This document shows positions 1-11,927 of a DNA stretch of 64,000 bases, piece by piece. The notes beneath the pieces were generated by a model, which was given only the letters and a program-made list of their open reading frames with translations, ran no database searches and was not told where the DNA came from. The position numbers and the translations under genes were made by a program. The DNA is from Mimachlamys varia (taxonomy: Eukaryota > Mollusca > Bivalvia > Pectinida > Pectinidae), in contig OX392532.1 of NCBI GenBank assembly GCA_947623455.1, positions 27,874,792 to 27,938,791 on the forward strand, given 5' to 3'. How positions within the stretch are numbered: position 1 is the stretch's first letter; each line of letters begins with the position of its first letter.

Positions 1-294
1 GTTCTGGTGGTATTTTGAGGTTGAGCTAGTGAATTAAACAGAAGATACCAAGGGCAACCTAATCGAACCTGGGTTGACGGTGGGACTTGGTAGGTGGCAA
101 CACCCAGTCCTGTTACAATTGCAACTACATGTTTTTTTTGCTGTTTTGCGTGGAACAATCGGACATTAGTTTTGAAATGTTGATAACAAGAAACGGTATT
201 GACACCTGTCATGAATTAACTAAGTAACATTTGTTTTTGTTTATTACATGAATAAAATGTTATAAACATGATATATATGTTTTATGTTTTACAG

Positions 295-372
295 TCTGTA
301 TTTCTACCACAAGGCTACCCAGAGAGTGTAAGCCAGGATTACCTAGAATATCAAATATGGGACACAGTGCAG
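295..372 (+). CDS. RUSF1: RUSF1 exon a (first exon in window)
   Basis: Acceptor tttacag before 295 and donor gtatgcc after 372. Phase 0 at both ends. Encodes SVFLPQGYPESVS and YQIWDTVQ, the conserved start of the DUF647 domain. The codon before it is in an exon outside the window. Confidence 0.92.
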
Positions 373-3300
373 GTATGCCATTACGAATCTAGAAGTGTAC
401 AGATCTTTTATAATGATTTACAATTTGGAAAACCAGATTGTTACAAATTCTTTACAGTAGAGCTGACTTGATTATTCTATAGACCAAACGGTCCTGAGTA
501 TCTGATAAACAAAATATTGGTGTCGCTGAAGGATCAACGATTGATCGCCATGAGCAACAACAATATTATGTAGTGGATCAGATAGTCAGAACTTCCAGAC
601 TTCACAGTCAGAACTTCCAGACTTAATTCGTTTTCAAACAGTGGCAAACTATAAAGGGTGGCTGAGGAGTCTTTGGGCGTTTTTTGGTGGATTTTAAAAT
701 GATAAAAAAAAATGAAAAAAAAAACCCTTTTAGAAGTTAAAAGTGCATGGTGAGTATCTTTTTCCACCAAAAAAGTTTACTGCATGCATGTATCAGCTCC
801 TGAATTTTCTCAAAAACTTTGAAGTGTTATAGTGAATTCCTTATGGTGAGTGACCAGCCAGAATGAGCTTTAAGAATACTCACTACTCATTGTGAAAGTT
901 TCTGTTCTTTGTACTGGAAATGATAGAATAATTTGGAATAAAATAGGATTACTGCTCTGTGAAGTTAAGCTGGAATAAAATGGAGTATTGAAATCTATAG
1001 TTACCCAATATTAAAATTCTCCCGTCAGACCGTCACCCTTTTACTCAGTATTTTCACCCTCATATACCTAGCTGGACATTACATTTAATATACTGATAAC
1101 CTCCTCTCTCCAAGCCTACTATTGTATACTAGCTTCTGTCAGTAAATTGTTAAAAAAAAAAATACCTGCCATAATTTGTCTTCAAAACACTCATTTAAAC
1201 TACAAGCTTTACTTACTTAAAGTCTTGTCTGTAATAATGGTGGGGGGAGGTGGGAGGCACCTACATTATTATATCATGAGTGGTTGGTTAAAACCAGATC
1301 TGCATTAAATCTCCTTAATACATTTTTTATTTGATGGGTGGTGGTGGGGTCTCTTAAAAAGAGCCTCCTGCCCCTTACATATGATTAATACTGGAACATG
1401 CAGCCATAAGTCCTTTTTAATGTGATGTAACATTTTGACATAATTTTATGTATAATGAATTTGATTCTTTTCTTATCATTTTTGGTGTTTGCAGGCATTT
1501 GCCAGCAGTATAACAGGGACACTGGCCGCCCAGGCTGTTCTGAAAGGTGTGGGTGTTGGCGATGAAAACGCAACCGTCCTGGCTGCTACTATGACCTGGA
1601 TACTTAAAGGTATCAGCAGGAGTTTTGTCTGTATATACAGTTTGTTTTCCATCAATTTTTTTGGCATCCACTGTTATCCAGATCGTTAGAGTTAGACCGT
1701 CAAAAAGGTTCATTTAAGCATTGAACTGTTTTCAGCTGGCATTCATAGGCCATATGAATGCCAACTGGACAAAGACAAATTCAATGAAACATGCTAGCCC
1801 TTCATGTTGGATTTGTCCAGTTGGAATTCATAATGCCTATGAATGCCAACTCAAAGCAGTTTAATACTTAAATTTACAATTTTTAGAATCTGTTCATGTC
1901 ATAAAAAATCAATTGCATTTTTTATTTCTCAGCATTTAGCTCAAATAATATATCTATTGTGTCTGCTTGTTCAATGTTCAATTGCCCAGGGACGATCAAT
2001 GACATCCAACGTAACAATTATGACATCATAATAATGATGACGTCAACAATTGGTCAATGGTATTCATGGACTTATGAATACAAACTGAATTCAGTAGGGG
2101 TATATAATGGCAGTGTCATGTAATGGTAAATATTTAGCAGGAAATATGTATGTATTTATCTTTTCTTATGGTCACTACTACAGTGCATTCCTCTTTATAT
2201 CATGTTGCATTTGTCAGACAAAAACATGATATTAACAGGAATGTGACATTAAGAGAAACATGTTTTCCCACTAAATCTAGTGCATTTCCAATCTCCATAA
2301 CTTTGATTAAGCTATGCAATGTATATGTTTATGAAGATGTTTCAATACATAGATCACATTATTTCAATTACTCTGCAACATTTTGTACATGTTCTATCTG
2401 AACTCAATGGAAATTACATCGTTTTCTGGATATTTTATGTGATTGGTTGAAAAAACATGATATTAAGAGGAATTCACCTCAAAATGCATGATATTAACCA
2501 AATAGAATTACATAGATTTTATAGAGAGAAAAATGGTGGTTGGGAAAAACATAATATAAAGAGGAATGTGATATTAACAGGGGTGATATTAAGTGGAATC
2601 CACTGTATTAATATTGTTGAGGTACTTGAAACAAATGTATCTAAACTCGGCCTAATAAAAATACATTTTTATTTCTAGATGGTACAGGGATGCTTGGAAG
2701 GATTATATTTGCCTGGCTGCGCGGATCCAGTTTAGATTGTAACTCCAAGAGATGGAGGTAAATATGGACATTTTCATAATATTACGATCTCAAAAATTGT
2801 TAGGTTTTTTTGCATGTTTTGTGATACACTAACTTAAATTATTTCTTACCTTTTATCAAACTCTAAAAAACATTATTAAAATATTTGTTTAATTCTTCAG
2901 TAAAGATGTGGTCCACAGTGTAGTCCTATCCAAAAGTGCTAGAATTCATGCACAAATATATTTTAATATTATTTGTTATTTAAGGCCATAAAATCTTAAT
3001 AAGATCTTGACTGTGTCAGCTGATACTGTAAAAGTCAATAATTTCACGCATGGAATTTTTCGCTTATTCAACTTACAAGCAGTTCACGGAGTGGAAATTT
3101 TTGCGCTCTTAATCATTGTTTTGCACTGTCTTACCAATAATACACTGTAGAGTTTAATATCTTCGCATGTGGATATATTTGTGGAAATTTAATGGAAGTG
3201 AAATAAGTGAAAATTTCCAAACTGCAAACAATTCAACTTTTACAGTATTGGTATCCTGAAGTATATTAAGCATAGTACCAGGATAATTTTGTATGCATTC

Positions 3301-6300
3301 CAATCTTTGCAGCCGTTGTAGTAAATTTCAAATTTATCATGAATTAAGGACAATCTTAAGCTTCTACTTTGTTATCATGCTTAACTTTAATACTGAATAT
3401 AATGTGAAATTATTTTAAAATTTTGAGGTTTCTGTTTCAGATTATTTGCAGACATCTTGAATGACTTGGCTATTTGTATAGAGATCTTAGCACCAAACTT
3501 CCCGGAGATATTTACGCCTTTAGTATGTACTGCTGGGGTGTGCAAGGTAATTCAGAAATTGATTCAGGATATCCTGGACTTGGTGGCAAATATTATGAAT
3601 AAGGCAAGCCTATATATTGGGTATGTTTGAGAAAAAACTGATAGCTATTGATTGTAATGGGAGGGAGTAATGAAAAACAAATCTGACACCCCCCCCCCCC
3701 CCCCACTTCACCTGGGTTCGAACTAGTGACCCTTCAGTCTCTAGTCAGACACCCTACTACTGACAAAAGGGAAAATCCCTCTACTCGCCAAGGCTAGTGA
3801 TACGAAATGTGATGTCTTATTTATAGAACCTGATGTAGGCATATATACAACTCAAACAAATGCGTCACAACGTAACATTTAATCGGGTACCAGGGGCTGT
3901 AATTATATTTTACAAAATTAATGTGATAATTAGTTCATATTGTACATGCACACACCCAGACTTGGGCTCTTATTAATACAAACATCCGGACCTGGAAAAT
4001 AAACAATATTTTACAACAAAGAGCAGAAATGAAAACTAGTGAGATGAGCCGGGCGCGAACCCGAGACCTCTGGGTTATGGAGCCAGGACGTTACCACCAG
4101 GCCAAAAGGTCCTAACCTGTTGACCTGGTTTTGTAATTTCCTAATATTGTTTTGCAAGGTCGCACCTCCACTTAACACTAGTAAGGTGACCTATACTCTC
4201 AACTTCTACACTTCTCCCGTCTTTACAAAGTCTTCTACCCCGAAGAAAACAACAACCCAGGTTCAATATTTCCAAGAAAACATCTCAATATCCTATGTCT
4301 TCTACCCTTGGTAGTGGTCACCTGCACAAAATCTGTAATAAGAAGAAGTTAAGAAAAAAAAATCTGTCCCCAACGGGGTTCGAACTAGCGGCTCTTCGGT
4401 CTCTAGTCGGACACCCTACCGCTTGACTAAATGGAAATTCCCACTATCCGAGGCTAGTAAGGTGACCTGTACTCCCAACTTATACATGCCTAAAGAAAAA
4501 ACCCTTATGGATGTTATTATGTGTTTGTATCTTAGTCTTGTTCAAATGCTTATATCTTGGTGTGGTTAGTCGATTGTAGGTGTGGCAGGTGGCGCCACCA
4601 GAGCTGCCTTGACCCAACACCAGGCCAGACGAAACAACATGGCTGACGTTTCAGCTAAAGATGGAAGTCAGGTGAGTTATAACAAAACTGTTTATGCGTT
4701 AAAGTATAGGACCACAGTGAGCTTATCTTATAGTGTGGCATCAGTGGTTTGTCTTTCATCCAATCCTCCAACCACCTTGCGAGGGACTGATAAAATGGTT
4801 GATTTTACTATATTTTTATGGTATAAATGAGTAGCTAAAGGTTGCACAATGTGCACTCTGAATGCAATCTGATTAAAATACAGATCCTCACTATTACTGA
4901 CAGCGACATGTAGAAGGTCATGTGCAGATGACCTTTATTATTTCCATATCTAGGAAATGAACAGCCAATCAAAATGCACCTTGTAAATTTTGTTGGTAGA
5001 CGAACAAAAATGATTGCGGATCGAAGTGAAGAAGAGAAAAGCATTCAGGGCGTTAAATAACAATTTGATTAGTATGTTTTGTGATAATGTCTTTACATTC
5101 AGTTGTTATTTCTTTTGGGACAAAAGAAAAACTACAAATCAAACAGATAATGTCTAAAAAGAACACACGCCTTGGCGTTGAGGCCGCTGAACTGGGCGCC
5201 GCCATTTTTGTATATGGTCGTTCAGGTTTCTCGCTACTTTACTCTGTTTTAACGACAAATGTAGAAACAAATCGAAATTAGCTTTTCACTTTCCGATCTG
5301 GTAAGTAAGCTTTGATTGGGGAATACAAAGGTCATCTGCTTATGACCTTCTACTGGTCGCTGTCAGATCTTACACCGAATAGTAATAGTGAGGATCTGTA
5401 TTTTAATCAACTTGACTCTGAGTGGGCTCTGTTTGTACTTGGAGTGTGCTCTGTTAGGACTCCAGGCCCCGAGATCATGAAACAATCTTAGACTTAAGTT
5501 TGTGCTTAGCCAATCACATATGACGTTACTTTTCGTAACACTAATTGTGATTGGCTAAGTCAAAACTTACGACAAATTTAGACCTCAGATTGTTTCATGA
5601 TCCTGGGGCCTGGTCTGAGTGCACCCCGAGTTTAACTGGAGTCCTATCAGGCAAAAACTTGCTCAGGATTGGATTTAAATTTTACAAATGTAGGAACTGA
5701 CCCTTTGATGTAGTCTATAACCCACTTGTAATCTACTGGAACAGGAAGTCTGAAGATTTTATTTATAAAAAAAACAAACATTTAATTGGTAATTGGTGAC
5801 AGTGTAAATGAGTTGGCAGTTGACAAGTAGTTTCCCTTGGAACTGCTTCCAAAACAGAGACTAATTTGGATTTCTGAATCTATGAAAGATTCTTTCTTTT
5901 GAAAAGTTGACAATATTTCAACCAATATTGCTTTCAAGCATCCTAATTAGGATCAGGAAATCTTTATGAAGAAAGGTTTTTGTTCACCTTGGAGCTGAAA
6001 GGCTATATTTCTAATATCTGATTTTAATGAGAATATTTTCCCGTGATTTGTTTGCTAATGTCCAGGTGAATGAGGCAGACCCTATGTGTCTCTTCTTCTT
6101 CAATACACAGGTAATTTACACAAAATAATAGTGGTGTGTCAATGATCGGAAATGATCGATTAACGGTTGATTATAATTTACCGATTACGATTATCGACCA
6201 TGTTTTGTATAATTGATTAATCGGTGTGTGAATAATATGTCATATTGTCCTTTTAATTGATATCAAAACATCAAATTCATAATACCATTGCCTATAATGT

Positions 6301-9300
6301 AAAATGTGCATTTTCATTTTCTAGTAAAATGAAATACCAGTTTCAAAAGCACAAGTTTAATATTGATTCTAATACAATGATTTAATTTTAGATATTTATA
6401 CCAAGTAAATTTGTGGCTTTTTCTGCTAAAAACATTCTATTTTTCTTACATTTCTATTTTAAAAGAGCAACCGATTATAATCGTAAAATCAGTTAGTGAT
6501 GTCATCCGATTACAACCGATCATCGATTGGTGTTTTCAACCGATTACCCAACATTACAAAATAACAATTATCAAATATGCTTGTCAAAATTCCACTGTGT
6601 GAAAAGGATTTTGAGTAAGACTTAGATTATTTTACTATTCATGAAATTGACCTAGGCTCATTTCACTTTGAAACCTGTTAAATCTGGTGTACATTTTAGA
6701 GCTACACCTGAGTTTGTACAATATGTAAACTTAAACCAGGATTTTAAAACCCAGCTTATACTGTTTGGTTTGTCATACACTACAGGAAACTTTGGTAAAC
6801 CTGGCAGGACTGGTGTGTAATCTAGCTCTCATTCCCCTAGTCACCGGCAAACAAATGTAAGTAGAATTTAAAATTAATAAATGAAAAAAAGTTAGGGAAC
6901 AGTTTTCCTTGTTACAGAATTATTGATAATTGAATATGATTGCTATATAGGTATACATCGTACATTATAGCATAATATTATTAAATAATCAAATTGATAT
7001 GGAATCAATACAGCAAAAATGAAAAATAATAAAACTGTCAGAGAGGTCTTTATTTTTTCAATGTTTCTTTTCCAAAGTTTTGTCCCCTGGCTTCATGGTT
7101 TTTCCCTCCTACTAATGAGCTTAAGAGAATTCTTTTATTAGAGTTGATTGGAAGTGGCTAGTATTTTGTACCAAGGTGACAATAAATTATCACATTATTA
7201 AGAAAAAAACTGTGGTACAGATCAACAACCATTCTTGTATTTTTTCTGCCCTCAGGCTCATCTGGTTCCTGTATATAGCTTTCACCTGTTTACATCTCTA
7301 TGCAAATTACTCTGCTGTCAAATGTGTTGTCATGGAAACAATGAACCAATCTAGATTGAATCTCATTGTGAAAGATCTCCTAGACTCCTCCCACATTCCC
7401 TCTGTTAAGCGTACCAACTTTTCGGAGCCAGTGGTATTCAGTAAGTGACATTTAAATATCTACATTTAATTTGAATAAGCCATATATTTATTCTGCATGT
7501 AAATTATATATATACAGATATTTATGACAGTAGAATTTTTGAGATTTTATCTGAATGAAAATAATCATTTTTAACATATATATCAATGATGATAGTCTGT
7601 TGCAATTAAACTGATTTGTTAAAACGTAACATTGAAAAAACTACAAAATAAAATTAAGTGTTCACTAATACTAGGTCAAATCATATGGACAGTTATGTTG
7701 TTGATATCACTAAGCATCATATATACCGCGATATGTATGAAAAAATCACGCAAGTTATGTGCATCAGTTCTTTCCATTTTATATAAAAGCAAGAGGCCAA
7801 ATGGGCCTGCATCGCTCACCTGGTATCAATCTCACATTTGTAATCCTAACAGTGGACTCTATCAAATAACAAAGATCACTTTTTCAATTTCAAAAGAACC
7901 TATTGATTACACTGCGCTATGTTACACTCATCACCCGTGTAAAGTGTAGTGTAGCATAGTGTAATCAATTGTGGGTATCCGACGATGTTTTAAAATATAT
8001 TATCCGTGTGAAGAAGCCTGAGACGACATAAAGGCCTTGCAGCAAAGTCTCAGTCTTTTGTTGTTTTTTATATTTACCTTCGCAAGGAAACCTCATTACA
8101 TTTCTTTATATAACTAGCTATATACAATTTTCAGAAACAAGAAGAAAGTTGGAAATTTTACTGGGATGTTCAGTGGAGAAACTATGCAATAGGTAAATAT
8201 ATACATGTATCTGTGATGAATGTCTTATAACAGAAGCCCGGCCCCCCTTCCCACCGTCAATTAAATTTACAAAAAATAAATACATGTAATTTCTTTTTCA
8301 ATTTTAAAAATAATGTCCTAAAAGTTCTGGATACGGCATCTTATTTCATACAATTTTGCAATTAAAGGAATGGAACACAAAAACTAACTTAACAAAATAA
8401 AGTCATCTGATTTTTGCATTCCTAGTGGTAGTTATCAGAATATTTCTTCTAGAAGTCAACATTGTTTCACTCTTCTGTTAAGCTGTAAAGATTGATTGTG
8501 TTAAATAACATGAAATGTTACGTTTTCAGTGTCAAAGATTTACAGATGTTGCTGTCCGTTTATAAGGGGATGCCATACCTTTTAAGTCTCAATGTTAAAC
8601 GAGGTGAGAAACAAAACTTTCAGACACATTTTATTACATAGAATGGATGATCAGTTAATAGAAATAACAAATCTTTCCAATTCAACACTGTCCTGATAAT
8701 AGAATATTACCGGGTATGTCTTTCCTTCAAGACATTTGCACTTTTCATGTAAATATTACAAAATAATATGCTTTCTATTAAACATTAACACCAAAAGAAA
8801 GAAAAAAATATATGGTCTGGACATTATGATCATAAACTTTCCCATAGACAACATAATCATAAGCTTTATTATAGAATATAGAACCATACATTTTCCCATA
8901 GACAACAATCAAAAGCTTTATCTTGGACAATAGAACTATTAAATTTCCCATATACAATAGAACCATTAAATTTCCCATATACAATAGAACCATACATTTT
9001 CCCATATACAATAGAACCATTAAATTTCCCATAGACAATAGAACCTTACATTTTCCCATAGACATCATAATCATAAGCTTTACAATAGAACCAAACATTT
9101 TCCCATAGACAATATAATCGTAAGCTTTCCCTTAGACAATAGACCCAAACATTTTCCCATAGACAACATAATCATAAGCTTCCCATTAACAATTAATAAA
9201 ACCATATGTTTTCCCATAGACAACATAATCATAAGCATTATTATAGAATATAGAACCATATGTTTTTCCATAGACAACAATCAAAAGCTTTCCCATAGAC

Positions 9301-11927
9301 AACATAATCATAAGCTTTCTCTTAGACAATAGAACCATACATTTTTCCATAGACAACATAATCATAAGTTTCCCATTAACAATTAATAAAACCATATATT
9401 TTTCCATAGACAACAATCAAAAGCTATCCCATAGACAACATAATCATAAGCTTTCTCTTAGACAATAGAACCATACATTTTCCCATAGAGACAATATAAT
9501 CGTAAGCTTTCTCTTAGACAATAGAACCATACATTTTTCCATAGACAACATAATCATAAGCCTTTTCATAGACAATAGAACCATACGTTTTCCCATAGAT
9601 AACAAACAATTAGCTTTCCCATATACTACAGAACCATATGTTTTCCTATATACAACATAATAGTAACCTTTTTATAAACAAAAGAATGATACATTTTCCC
9701 TTAGAGTTAGACAACTTAATCATAAGCTATCCCATATACAACCAACTTAACATGTTTCCACAAACAATACGATAAGCTTTCCAATAGAAAAACAGAACTA
9801 TATACAGTATACCCTTCCCAAAGATGATAGACCTCACAGCTATATTCTTTCTTAGGGACATTAGAAAAAGCACTCTACATCAGAGCCTTGTGTAGCCGTA
9901 GAAAGGATATTTAGGTGAGAGATAACGGGTCCTATTGTCCTCTTGTACACAGAGTTATGGTCCTTTGTATATAAAACATTTTACCAGAGGTGAGAGATTG
10001 CAGAATACTGGCGGTTTCATGTCATGATCTGTAGCGTTGTCTGTTACAGGAGAGATATGTATAGCATTGTCGGACAGGGCTACCACAGCGGACCAGCTAC
10101 AGAGCTGTTTCCAGGCGGAAGTTATTAACTATGTGTATGAAAACCTGTATAAAAACAAGGTTTGTATTGACTGAAATATATCATAAGGTAAGGTTGTATT
10201 AAGATGAGTTTGAACCTTTGTGATTGAGAAACCTATATATAGCTAGTGGCCAGGTACAGAGAAGTATCGAATTCCGTGGTATTTTGGTTGACCATTTTAA
10301 TCTTCAATGCATTCTTAAGTATGTATCAGAATTATTCAAAAATTGTAATTTGAACAAACACAATGATATTATATACATATACTGTAAATGTTTCATATTT
10401 CAGACTCTTCATTCCTCTCTGGCCCCTATAGTTGGAGCATTGGAAAATGGTAAGTTGATATCTTATGAAGGGTTATTATCATATCCTAAATTCTTGACAA
10501 CAAGTAGATCTGCTTAAAGGCCCAATATACGCAACTTCAGGAAATTTTTCGTGATTCTGAAAAACGTTGAAAAAAAATCCAGTTGATAACCATACAAAAA
10601 TAATCCTAAAACGAAGTAAACCTGAGCAGTTACTAACAAGAAAATCTTGACAGAAAATTCCAAAGAATTGAAAATAATTCAACAACGAGGCAAAGTTAGA
10701 AGACAGTTCAAAATGGACGCATGTTTACAAATACCGAGTTTCAACTGCTGCTGTACTGGTGAACGCATAACAATTCATCTGGAATATTGCTGACATCAAT
10801 TAATCTGAACTTAATCTATAAATATAAAAAATAATTAGGTCTAATTTTCGTTTTGTCGAAAGTTATGTATATTGGGTCTTTAAAAGATAGATTCCTTTAG
10901 TTTCTCTGTGACTGAAGGGCAAAACTGAAAAGGGTAGTTTTTTTTCGAGCTTTCAAACCAAAATTGGGCAAATATTTCTCAGTATAACAAATACAGGCCC
11001 TAGGTGTCTTGGTTATGTTTTGGTGCTTTTTAGTTCATCGTCAGCCATTTCTGTCCCTCTGCATTTGCCATTAACACTCTTCAGTTGTCGAGGCTTTTGC
11101 TTGTAGCATTACAAGCCATGGATCGCTTTCCGAAATATTTTGCAAGTTTCCATTAAATTGTGGGACAGTAGGTTTTAGCCCCCAAGGTCTCTAATTGCAA
11201 ACTTTCTGAGCAAATTTTGATAAAAAAGTTTAGTTAACTTTCAAAATACTGTATAACTTGTCAAAACAGACCCCTGTCTATTTCGAAACCCTGTCCATTC
11301 CGGCATTGCTGTTTGGTTCTAGCATTTCCTTCTACACTGATATTCTACCTCTACAAACTGGACACCTTTGCAAACTGGTAAAAAATTTTAGTGCCTGTGA
11401 TTTTCGGATAAGACAGGTTATACTATATGTTGGTGAGCAATTCAAGACCCAGGGACCACTAATCTGTTATTTTGACTGGCACTTTTAATATTAATTTATT
11501 GAAATGAATCTGCTTGTGTCGTCTGGATTTTGTGTACAGAGGGAAACAATCCCGACTTTCCAACATGGCGGCGTCCTTCAGATTTCTAGATCTTTCACTG
11601 AATAAAAACTTGACACACATCTATATCATTGTAATTTACGCACCCCCAATTTTTTTTATTTTAATATCCCTTAAAAAAGCGCGCAGATTACACAAGTTTT
11701 TACGGTAAGTCGCTGGTGCACATGTTGTGAGAGTGATTATAATCTATGTTCTAGGTGATGTACATGGGACACTGATGGCCTCCATAGCATACACAAACTC
11801 TACTATTGATGCTTTTCGTCAGGGATTGGAACAACAGGGCTGGGCTTTAGACCCCGTCCTATTTAATGCTAACGAGTGGCGTGCTTGGTGGGACAGTGAG
11901 AGCTTCGCAGACAAGAAAGTATACTAG
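295..11927 (+). CDS. RUSF1: RUS1/DUF647 family protein (RUSF1-like), 12 exons, 5' partial
   Basis: Exons read by eye: 295-372, 1495-1609, 2679-2757, 3441-3546, 4570-4671, 6786-6856, 7256-7440, 8135-8192, 8530-8603, 10050-10159, 10404-10449, 11755-11927. They sum to 1197 nt (398 residues plus stop) with every junction in phase and GT-AG borders. Recognisable family blocks are FLPQGYPESVS near the start, DGTGMLGRIIFAW, RLFADILND, VAGGATRAALT with RRNNMADVSAKDGSQ, LHLYANYSAV and a C-terminal NEWRAWW followed by a KKV ending. Vertebrate RUSF1 is about 468 residues, so roughly the first 70-90 residues lie left of the window. Plant relatives RUS1 and RUS2 act in UV-B response, vitamin B6 balance and auxin transport; the animal role is poorly defined and the protein is usually predicted to be membrane-associated. 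The gene converges on KSR. Its introns hold several inverted-repeat elements and a repeat array. Confidence 0.93.
1495..1609 (+). CDS. RUSF1: RUSF1 exon b
   Basis: Acceptor gtttgcag, donor gtatcag. Encodes AFASSITGTLAAQAVLKGVG and onward to TWILK; leaves one base (phase 1). Confidence 0.92.
1735..1849. repeat. Foldback element, ~115 bp
   Basis: The two arms share the block GGCATTCATAGG, then TATGAAT and CCAACTGGACAAA; the right arm is the reverse complement of the left around about 1793. No coding. In a RUSF1 intron. Confidence 0.75.
2181..2605. mobile_element. MITE family 1, copy 1 (CAGTG ends, TA target)
   Basis: About 425 bp with inverted ends CAGTGcATTCCtCTTtATATCA and its complement, flanked by TA on both sides, which is the signature of Tc1/mariner-type elements. 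A second full copy lies at 61695-62147 and a fragment near 32122. No transposase. Confidence 0.8.
2679..2757 (+). CDS. RUSF1: RUSF1 exon c
   Basis: Acceptor tttctag, donor gtaaat. Completes the split Asp codon and encodes GTGMLGRIIFAWLRG, the most conserved glycine-rich block of the family. Leaves AG (phase 2). Confidence 0.92.
3024..3247. mobile_element. MITE family 2, copy 1 (CTGTAAAAG ends)
   Basis: About 224 bp bounded by TACTGTAAAAGT and ACTTTTACAGTA (TA flanks). Shares the internal pattern of GTGGAAATTTTNGC, GTGGATATATTTG and GAAATAAG-GAAAAT with copies at 25450-25690, 36020-36246 and 36255-36476. Confidence 0.8.
3441..3546 (+). CDS. RUSF1: RUSF1 exon d
   Basis: Acceptor ctgtttcag, donor gtaatt. 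Encodes LFADILNDLAICIEILAP and TAGVCK. Ends in phase 0. Confidence 0.92.
3689..3704 (+). repeat. Poly-C run
   Basis: Sixteen consecutive C beside a SINE-like head. Confidence 0.95.
3700..4490 (-). mobile_element. Cluster of tRNA-derived SINE pieces
   Basis: Three reverse-strand tRNA-like heads with B-box-like GTTCGAAC or GTTCGCGCCC (about 3710-3785, 4045-4115, 4372-4440). The stretch CTAGTAAGGTGACCT occurs at about 4178 and 4452, so two related units are present. None folds as a complete tRNA gene by eye. Confidence 0.55.
4570..4671 (+). CDS. RUSF1: RUSF1 exon e
   Basis: The acceptor is gtggttag at 4569, not the later gattgtag, because this restores the family block SIVGVAGGATRAALT in phase 0. 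Continues RRNNMADVSAKDGSQ to donor gtgagt. Confidence 0.92.
4870..5409. mobile_element. Foldback element, ~540 bp, long inverted arms
   Basis: The left arm TGATTAAAATACAGATCCTC, CACTATTACT, then GACAGCGAC, GTAGAAGGTCAT and GCAGATGACCTTT, is repeated inverted at the right end with a short insertion. Arms about 75-90 bp. The centre has no coding evidence. It lies in the RUSF1 intron after exon e. Confidence 0.8.
5462..5613. mobile_element. Foldback element, ~150 bp
   Basis: CCAGGCCCC-AGATCATGAAACAATCT at the left and its inverse at the right; the arms continue inward to TTAGCCAATCACA, leaving a short loop. Hairpin MITE. Confidence 0.8.
6141..6556. repeat. Possible inverted-repeat element
   Basis: GATCGATTAACGGTTGATTATAATTTACCGATTACG at the left, and CCGATTATAATCG with CCGATTACAACCGATCATCGA at the right, suggest imperfect inverted ends. 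Weak. Confidence 0.35.
6786..6856 (+). CDS. RUSF1: RUSF1 exon f
   Basis: Acceptor actacag, donor gtaagt. Encodes ETLVNLAGLVCNLALIPLVT, a hydrophobic and probably membrane-spanning segment. Leaves two bases. Confidence 0.92.
7256..7440 (+). CDS. RUSF1: RUSF1 exon g
   Basis: Acceptor gccctcag, donor gtaagt. Encodes the second hydrophobic stretch IWFLYIAFTCLHLYANYSAV, followed by VVMETMNQSRL. Leaves one base. Confidence 0.92.
7902..7969. repeat. Hairpin, ~68 bp
   Basis: TTGATTACACT-GC-CTATG-TACACT pairs with AGTGTAGTGTAGCATAGTGTAATCAA across a short loop. Could extrude as a cruciform or be a tiny MITE. Confidence 0.65.
8135..8192 (+). CDS. RUSF1: RUSF1 exon h
   Basis: Acceptor ttttcag, donor gtaaat. 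Encodes TRRKLEILLGCSVEKLCN; alignment to vertebrate RUSF1 is loose here, but the phases match both neighbours. Confidence 0.8.
8530..8603 (+). CDS. RUSF1: RUSF1 exon i
   Basis: Acceptor gttttcag, donor gtgaga. Encodes VKDLQMLLSVYKGMPYLLSL, matching the LQQLVEGHQESYLL segment of the vertebrate protein. Confidence 0.88.
8815..9800. repeat. Tandem array, irregular ~27-31 bp unit
   Basis: About 1 kb of units built from TTTCCCATAGACAACATAAT, CATAAGC and AATAGAACCATACA, in mixed order, with larger duplicated blocks (for example 9140-9250 and 9300-9420). Lies in a RUSF1 intron. Short ORFs in it are repeat translations. Confidence 0.9.
10050..10159 (+). CDS. RUSF1: RUSF1 exon j
   Basis: Acceptor ctgttacag, donor gtttgt. 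Encodes GEICIALSDRATTADQLQSC and onward to NYVYENLYKNK, matching the family pattern of a beta strand followed by a helix (hydrophobic stretch, then a D/K-rich loop and LxS/A). Confidence 0.88.
10404..10449 (+). CDS. RUSF1: RUSF1 exon k
   Basis: Acceptor atttcag, donor gtaagt. A short exon encoding TLHSSLAPIVGALEN; leaves one base. The following 1.3-kb intron holds a TTAA-flanked element. Confidence 0.82.
10518..10879. mobile_element. MITE family 3, copy 1 (TTAA-flanked)
   Basis: 362 bp, ends AGGCCCAATATACG and inverse, flanked exactly by TTAA (10514-10517 and 10880-10883). A second copy is at 30571-30965. TTAA target duplication with AGG.. ends suggests mobilisation by a piggyBac-like transposase. 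In the RUSF1 intron between the last two exons. Confidence 0.88.
11755..11927 (+). CDS. RUSF1: RUSF1 exon l (last coding exon)
   Basis: Acceptor tgttctag at 11754. Encodes DVHGTLMASIAYTNSTID, GLEQQGWALDPVLF and NEWRAWW. Ends DKKVY and TAG (11925-11927), matching the vertebrate C-terminus, which also ends in a KKV motif. Confidence 0.92.

Noticed and set aside
8778..9416. Met/Gly/Lys-rich reverse-strand frames
   Set aside because: Translations of the tandem array at 8815-9800.
9857..9915. Extra RUSF1 exon
   Set aside because: Would place TAG in frame, and its neighbours join correctly without it; kept only as a possible poison exon.
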